Source of the DNA: an uncultured Eubacterium sp.
GTDB taxonomy: Bacteria > Bacillota > Clostridia > Lachnospirales > Lachnospiraceae
DNA length: 6,668 bases
Assembly (NCBI GenBank): GCA_946412445.1
Contig: CAMKHH010000070.1
Coordinates: 1 to 6,668, forward strand
Direction of reading: 5' to 3'
Below are positions 6,478 to 6,668 of this stretch, one piece after another. The notes under the pieces are model-generated. The model saw nothing but the letters and a program-made list of their open reading frames with translations, had not been told where the DNA came from and did not search any database. Position 1 is the stretch's first letter; every line of letters begins with the position of its first letter. Made by a program: the position numbers and the translations under genes.

Positions 6478-6668
6478 ATGAAAAGCGAAATCAGTGTGGG
6501 AATTCTGGCGGGAGGGAAAAGTTCCCGGATGGGATATAACAAAGCATATCTTCCGATTGGAAATGAGTCTTTTCTGGAGCATACAGTCCGAATATGCAGT
6601 GGATATGAGGATCTTTGGATTTCTGTGGATGACCCTGAAAGGTACCCTGACTTGCCATATCCTTTTGC
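6478..6668 (+). CDS. mobA: MobA-type molybdenum cofactor guanylyltransferase, 5' part (cut by window edge)
   Basis: Only the first 63 codons are present; the frame is open to the right edge. MobA adds GMP from GTP to Mo-molybdopterin, giving the MGD cofactor used by formate dehydrogenases. The N-terminus has the nucleotidyltransferase signature LAGGKSSRMGYNKAYLPIG (residues 10-28), whose glycine-rich loop and following Lys (K22) bind GTP in the family; N21 replaces the more common Asp before that Lys. The ATG at 6478 is supported by AGGAG (6465-6469) eight bases upstream and puts the signature at the expected place close to the N-terminus. Related sugar-nucleotide or MEP cytidylyltransferases share this loop style, but the exact SSRMG form and its position after moeA favour MobA. 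Whether a MobB or another domain is fused downstream cannot be seen. Confidence 0.88.
   Translation, partial: MKSEISVGILAGGKSSRMGYNKAYLPIGNESFLEHTVRICSGYEDLWISVDDPERYPDLPYPF

Noticed and set aside
1..6668. CRISPR array, insertion sequence, tRNA or rRNA
   Set aside because: No spaced direct repeats, terminal inverted repeats, transposase-like protein or RNA gene signature was seen; nearly all of the window is coding sequence of conserved genes.

Overview
The window reads as an anaerobic, low-to-mid GC Firmicute (Clostridia, probably Lachnospiraceae-like). This rests on strong GGAGG-type ribosome sites before every gene, tightly packed same-strand genes, and proteins resembling clostridial HydABC and formate dehydrogenase. 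The genus cannot be named from this sequence alone.

Layout, all on the + strand: a 108-base leader with a plausible promoter; a NuoE/HydC-type [2Fe-2S] subunit (109-588); a NuoF/HydB-type FMN and iron-sulfur subunit (585-2465); a molybdopterin formate dehydrogenase catalytic subunit carrying a NuoG/HydA-type iron-sulfur N-terminus (2481-5177); MoeA, a molybdenum insertase (5193-6425); and the start of MobA, the molybdenum cofactor guanylyltransferase, cut by the window edge (6478-6668). Gaps are 52 bases or less after the first gene and no terminator is visible, so one operon is likely.

How they work together: the first three proteins form a soluble formate dehydrogenase that passes electrons between the Mo/W site on the catalytic subunit and the FMN/NAD site on the NuoF-type subunit through a chain of iron-sulfur clusters. 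The architecture is that of the trimeric electron-bifurcating hydrogenase HydABC with the hydrogen-activating domain replaced by a formate dehydrogenase domain. The HydB-like C-terminal double [4Fe-4S] domain makes coupling to ferredoxin plausible, but this is inference. MoeA and MobA would make the bis-MGD cofactor that the catalytic subunit needs. The catalytic position held by selenocysteine in E. coli FdhF is an ordinary cysteine (TGT) here.

Most of the window is a recognisable system. The points most worth a second look are the HydABC-like module swap with possible bifurcation, the Cys active site, and a perfect 10-bp inverted repeat inside moeA.
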